Below, piece by piece: positions 7,496 to 9,297 of a stretch of DNA of 9,297 bases. The notes below the pieces were generated by a model. That model searched no databases and was not told where the DNA came from. It saw nothing but the letters and a program-made list of their open reading frames with translations. The stretch spans positions 1 to 9,297 of the forward strand of contig CAZVFR010000142.1 in assembly GCA_964626505.1 (NCBI GenBank). The letters are read 5' to 3'. Positions within the stretch are counted from its first letter, which is position 1, and the number at the start of each line of letters is the position of its first letter. Made by a program: the position numbers and the translations under genes. Source of the stretch: CAZUGA01 sp964626505 (GTDB lineage: Bacteria; Pseudomonadota; Gammaproteobacteria; Methylococcales; UBA1147).

Positions 7496-8302
7496 TCAGC
7501 CCGCGTATTGCGACCAATCTTTGGTTTTATCACCGAATACCAGGAAATAAGGATTTAGATAAGATTCTTTTGCATTGTATTGCAGTGGTCTACCGTCGAT
7601 TTCGGTGACCCTACCCCCGGCCTGTTCGACGACGCATTGCGCAGCGGCCGTATCCCATTCACATGTAAGCCCCATTCTCGGATAAAGGTCGGCTTCTCCT
7701 TCCGCGACTAGACAAAATTTCAGCGAGCTTCCAACGGATTTAAGTTTGTGTCGTCCCAAGCGCGCCAAGTAATCCGCCAGATCGCCGGTTTTGTGGGAAC
7801 GGCTACCGACAACCGTGAGCGGCTCCGGAACCTGATGTCTGACCGAGATCGGCTTGGGATCGGTGGTTCCAGTCTGTTTGAATGCACCGAGTCCTGAAGC
7901 CGCAAAATAGCATTCGTCAGTTACGGGTACATAAACAACCCCTAGAATCGGCTTGTTTTCATGTATCAACGCGACATTTACAGTAAATTCCCCGTTTCTT
8001 TTGATAAATTCTTTGGTGCCGTCCAAGGGATCAATCAACCAATAGTATTCCCATGACTTGCGTTCCGTGTAGCTAATTTCGCTGGATTCCTCGGACAAAA
8101 TAGGAAATTGCGGCTGAAGTTTTTCCAGCCCGGCGACTAGACAGTGGTGAGAAGCCATGTCGGCTTCGGTCAGCGGGGAATTATCGGATTTGATATCTAC
8201 GCGGAAATCCTGAGCGTATATTTCCAGTATTTTTTCGCCAGCCTTTCGGGACGTAGCTATGACAGGTTCAAGTAACGCGCTTAGCTCAGAATTTTTTGCC
8301 AT
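7496..8302 (-). CDS. cysQ: 3'(2'),5'-bisphosphate nucleotidase CysQ
   Basis: Member of the inositol-monophosphatase-like superfamily, CysQ type, 268 residues (normal length). It removes the 3'-phosphate from PAP to give AMP, and related compounds, clearing an inhibitory by-product of sulfate assimilation and sulfotransfer. Visible metal-binding and catalytic elements: KSDNSPLTEAD at 38-48, SEES at 70-73 (glutamates 71 and 72), WLIDPLDGTKEF at 88-99 containing the DPxDGT signature, and CEWDTAAAQ at 214-222 containing WDxAA. The position of GEFTVNVALI (104-113) also fits CysQ. No signal peptide; family members are cytoplasmic or loosely attached to the inner membrane. It overlaps the end of nudE by 17 bases and has a strong ribosome site inside nudE, so the two are co-transcribed and probably coupled. 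All key residues are present. Confidence 0.95.
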   Translation of the reverse strand: MAKNSELSALLEPVIATSRKAGEKILEIYAQDFRVDIKSDNSPLTEADMASHHCLVAGLEKLQPQFPILSEESSEISYTERKSWEYYWLIDPLDGTKEFIKRNGEFTVNVALIHENKPILGVVYVPVTDECYFAASGLGAFKQTGTTDPKPISVRHQVPEPLTVVGSRSHKTGDLADYLARLGRHKLKSVGSSLKFCLVAEGEADLYPRMGLTCEWDTAAAQCVVEQAGGRVTEIDGRPLQYNAKESYLNPYFLVFGDKTKDWSQYAG

Positions 8303-8840
8303 TCAAATACTCCTTGGTCATATACAATGCAGCAATACTTCGGGCTTCGGTACAATCACCGGTTGCGATTAAGCCTTCAATGTTGTTTATTTTCCACGGA
8401 ATTACTTCCAGCTCTTCCGGTTCGTCGCCGGGAAGCCTTTCTTCATAGAGGTCGCGCGCCACGATAATATTGGTCGAGTGTTCCAAGTATCCGGGTGCAA
8501 CCGTCAACGAAGACAGCAGCTTTAAATCTCTAGCGCCGTAGCCGACTTCTTCCTTGAGTTCGCGTTCTGCCGCGCTCAATATGGGTTCGCCGCGTTCGGT
8601 TTTACCTTTGGGTAGTCCAACTTCGTAACGTTCGACCCCGGCGGCGTATTCGCGTATCAATAGTACGGTTTGATCGTCGAGCATCGGTACGATTAGCACA
8701 GCACCGCCAGATGAACCGCGAGCGAGTCGTTCGAAGGTACAGCGGGTACCGTTACTGAACTCCAAATCCAGCGATTCTATGCGGAACAGTCTTGTCGATG
8801 CGAGGATTTCCCGGTGTAGGATTTTAGGCTTTACGGGCAT
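8286..8840 (-). CDS. nudE: ADP compounds hydrolase NudE (Nudix hydrolase)
   Basis: Nudix hydrolase of the NudE type, 184 residues, matching the family's usual length. NudE enzymes hydrolyse ADP-linked compounds such as ADP-ribose, NADH and diadenosine polyphosphates to AMP plus a second phosphate product. The Nudix box spans residues 79-101 (GKTERGE, then RELKEEVGY at 93-101) and satisfies Gx5Ex7REUxEExGU fully. Family-specific features outside it include the N-terminal HREILASTRLFRIESLDLEF (9-28), the LPKGK leading into the box, APGYLEHSTNIIVARDLYEE (115-134) and GDEPEELEV (138-146). Start: ATG at 8840 with TAAGGA (8847-8852) six bases upstream. It is the first gene of a minus-strand unit with cysQ; both degrade nucleotide by-products. 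I see no convincing sigma-70 promoter upstream. Confidence 0.95.
   Translation of the reverse strand: MPVKPKILHREILASTRLFRIESLDLEFSNGTRCTFERLARGSSGGAVLIVPMLDDQTVLLIREYAAGVERYEVGLPKGKTERGEPILSAAERELKEEVGYGARDLKLLSSLTVAPGYLEHSTNIIVARDLYEERLPGDEPEELEVIPWKINNIEGLIATGDCTEARSIAALYMTKEYLNGKKF
8309..8315 (-). promoter_or_regulatory. Ribosome-binding site of cysQ, inside nudE
   Basis: Read on the minus strand this is AAGGAGT, a near-perfect Shine-Dalgarno sequence six bases before the cysQ ATG. It lies within the last codons of nudE, supports the chosen cysQ start and lets cysQ be translated both by re-initiation and independently. Confidence 0.8.
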
Positions 8841-8846
8841 GCGGGT

Positions 8847-8852
8847 TCCTTA
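8847..8852 (-). promoter_or_regulatory. Ribosome-binding site of nudE
   Basis: Read on the minus strand this is TAAGGA, six bases before the nudE ATG at 8840. It fixes the start codon; no competing in-frame ATG has a comparable site. Confidence 0.7.
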
Positions 8853-8934
8853 CGACTGTTAGAGGCTGCCTGGTTAAAATGTTTTGCAGCGAAAATGATC
8901 TAGAATGAGGCAATTTTATCGATTATTTGAGGCG

Positions 8935-8949
8935 AATAGTCGAACTATT
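8935..8949. repeat. 15-base inverted repeat in the nudE upstream region
   Basis: AATAGT, a three-base spacer CGA, then ACTATT: a perfect 6-base inverted repeat, located 95 bases upstream of the nudE start. It could be a short operator for a dimeric regulator or an RNA stem with a tight loop. AT-rich arms of this length also arise by chance, so function is unproven. Confidence 0.4.
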
Positions 8950-8964
8950 TAACAACAAATCCGG

Positions 8965-9008
8965 TAGGAGGGAATTTGGACAGCGTAAGTGCCGCACCGA
9001 AGGGGTGA
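8965..9008 (+). other. Possible 10-codon leader peptide with strong ribosome site
   Basis: TAGGAGGG at 8965-8972 is an almost ideal Shine-Dalgarno sequence. Four bases after its AGGAGG core comes TTG at 8976, opening a ten-codon frame (MDSVSAAPKG) that stops with TGA at 9006-9008. The stop falls within the base-paired arm of the stem-loop at 9004-9029. The start is non-ATG and the spacing short, so this may be fortuitous, but no other start codon follows the site at a good distance. If real, it would be a leader peptide ahead of the reading frame at 9127. The peptide shows no run of one amino acid, so it does not resemble a classical amino-acid attenuator leader. Confidence 0.25.
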
Positions 9009-9029
9009 AATACTTGCATGTATTTCATC
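8995..9029 (+). promoter_or_regulatory. Two mutually exclusive stem-loops, possible structured leader
   Basis: The segment GGTG at 9004-9007 can pair in two ways. It can pair backward with CACC at 8995-8998, leaving a five-base loop. Alternatively, as part of GGTGAAATAC (9004-9013), it can pair forward with GTATTTCATC (9020-9029) across the loop TTGCAT; this makes ten consecutive pairs including one G-U. The second stem is much the stronger. No U-run follows, so it is not an intrinsic terminator. I do not recognise a known riboswitch class. It could be a regulatory leader, part of a small RNA, or a DNA operator, since the same arms form an inverted repeat in duplex DNA. Confidence 0.4.
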
Positions 9030-9126
9030 AACATAATCGAATATTTCGGGTCGTTTGCAGTCAATAGCACTTTTAACCAAACCGCCTCTTAGTGCCTCGA
9101 TTCAATGTAATGCAGGGTAAAATTGA

Positions 9127-9291
9127 ATGGTATTGATTGGATTAATGCTAGCCTGCTCGCCTGTTTTTGTGTTGGTGGTACTGGGTATTTTTGGAATGAT
9201 TGGGTTTTTTGCCCCGGTAACCACTGGATTTTCGTTTTGGTGGTTTTTCGATCTTGGGCAGAAGCTTCTCGGTGATTGGCAGCATCGATAA
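9127..9291 (+). CDS. Candidate small hydrophobic membrane protein (54 aa)
   Basis: An ATG at 9127 opens a 54-codon frame ending in TAA at 9289-9291. The product is strongly hydrophobic: a long nonpolar stretch at about residues 1-32 (with SPVFVLVVLGIFGMIGFFA at 12-30), a short polar turn, an aromatic run FSFWWFF at 35-41, and a polar tail GQKLLGDWQHR at 44-54. It would be a one- or two-pass inner-membrane protein. AGGG at 9114-9117 lies nine bases upstream as a plausible ribosome site. LMLAC at 6-10 resembles a lipobox, but the segment before it is too short and lacks positive charge, so I do not call a lipoprotein. It is divergent from nudE and followed three bases later by another ATG. I recognise no family; hydrophobic T/G-rich DNA can be open by chance. 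Confidence 0.5.
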   Translation: MVLIGLMLACSPVFVLVVLGIFGMIGFFAPVTTGFSFWWFFDLGQKLLGDWQHR

Positions 9292-9294
9292 TTT

Positions 9295-9297
9295 ATG
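9295..9297 (+). other. Possible start codon of the next gene, cut by the window end
   Basis: ATG occupies the last three bases, three bases after the stop of the 54-codon frame. Such close spacing is typical of co-transcribed genes, but nothing of the coding sequence is visible and there is no clear Shine-Dalgarno sequence in front of it. Confidence 0.25.

Larger units (their letters stand above)
8841..9126. other. Intergenic region upstream of nudE
   Basis: This 286-base region separates nudE from the divergent 54-codon frame and must hold the nudE promoter and any promoter for the rightward frame. I looked for sigma-70 hexamers with 16-18 base spacing on both strands and found no convincing pair. 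It contains the inverted repeats and the possible leader peptide listed separately, plus a weak CGAA/TTCG repeat at 9038-9048. No tRNA, known riboswitch or terminator is recognisable. Confidence 0.6.

Noticed and set aside
8945..9034. 29-codon minus-strand frame upstream of nudE
   Set aside because: It lacks a Shine-Dalgarno sequence and is short enough to occur by chance; the bases are better explained by the inverted repeats.
9014..9042. Possible plus-strand promoter built on TTGCAT and CATAAT
   Set aside because: The spacing between the hexamers is about 12 bases, too short for sigma-70, and TTGCAT is the loop of the stem-loop.
9127..9156. Lipoprotein signal (LMLAC) at the start of the 54-codon frame
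   Set aside because: Methionine sits at the -3 position, only nine residues precede the cysteine and there is no positive charge, so it does not meet the usual lipobox layout.

Overview
The window looks like a stretch of a gammaproteobacterial chromosome. The evidence is the protein families and their order: a MoxR–DUF58–DUF4381–BatA–BatB/C–BatD cluster, followed by the NudE and CysQ pair that sits together in pseudomonads and relatives. I cannot name the genus. No insertion sequence, tRNA, rRNA, CRISPR array or phage gene is visible.

Bases 1-7196 (plus strand) form one tightly packed, apparently co-transcribed cluster of six genes of the Bat ('Bacteroides aerotolerance') type. They are a MoxR AAA+ ATPase; a DUF58 protein starting with TTG inside the moxR stop; a small one-pass DUF4381 membrane protein; BatA (membrane-anchored vWA domain); a BatB–BatC fusion (vWA domain plus TPR plus a long Q/N/D/E-rich tail); and BatD (signal peptide, large periplasmic part, one membrane anchor). 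Positive-inside reasoning gives one consistent model. The MoxR ATPase and DUF58 protein are cytoplasmic. DUF4381 and BatD put C-terminal domains into the cytoplasm. The vWA domains of BatA and BatB and the TPR region face the periplasm. By family precedent this is a MoxR-type chaperone/metal-insertion or envelope-stress system, but its substrate is not known from the sequence. The promoter lies upstream of base 1 and is not visible.

Bases 7197-8840 hold convergent minus-strand genes: nudE (8286-8840), cysQ (7496-8302, overlapping nudE by 17 bases) and, after cysQ, a possible 62-residue protein of unknown function (7216-7404). NudE and CysQ both clear nucleotide by-products: ADP-ribose/NADH-type compounds and 3'-phosphoadenosine phosphates, respectively.

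Bases 8841-9297 contain no known gene. The first part holds inverted repeats, including two mutually exclusive stem-loops beside a strong Shine-Dalgarno sequence and a 10-codon reading frame. The second part holds an unannotated 54-codon hydrophobic reading frame (9127-9291). Another ATG, possibly the start of the next gene, occupies the last three bases. The intergenic segment and the small reading frames are the least explained parts of the window. The Bat cluster is a known but functionally obscure system.
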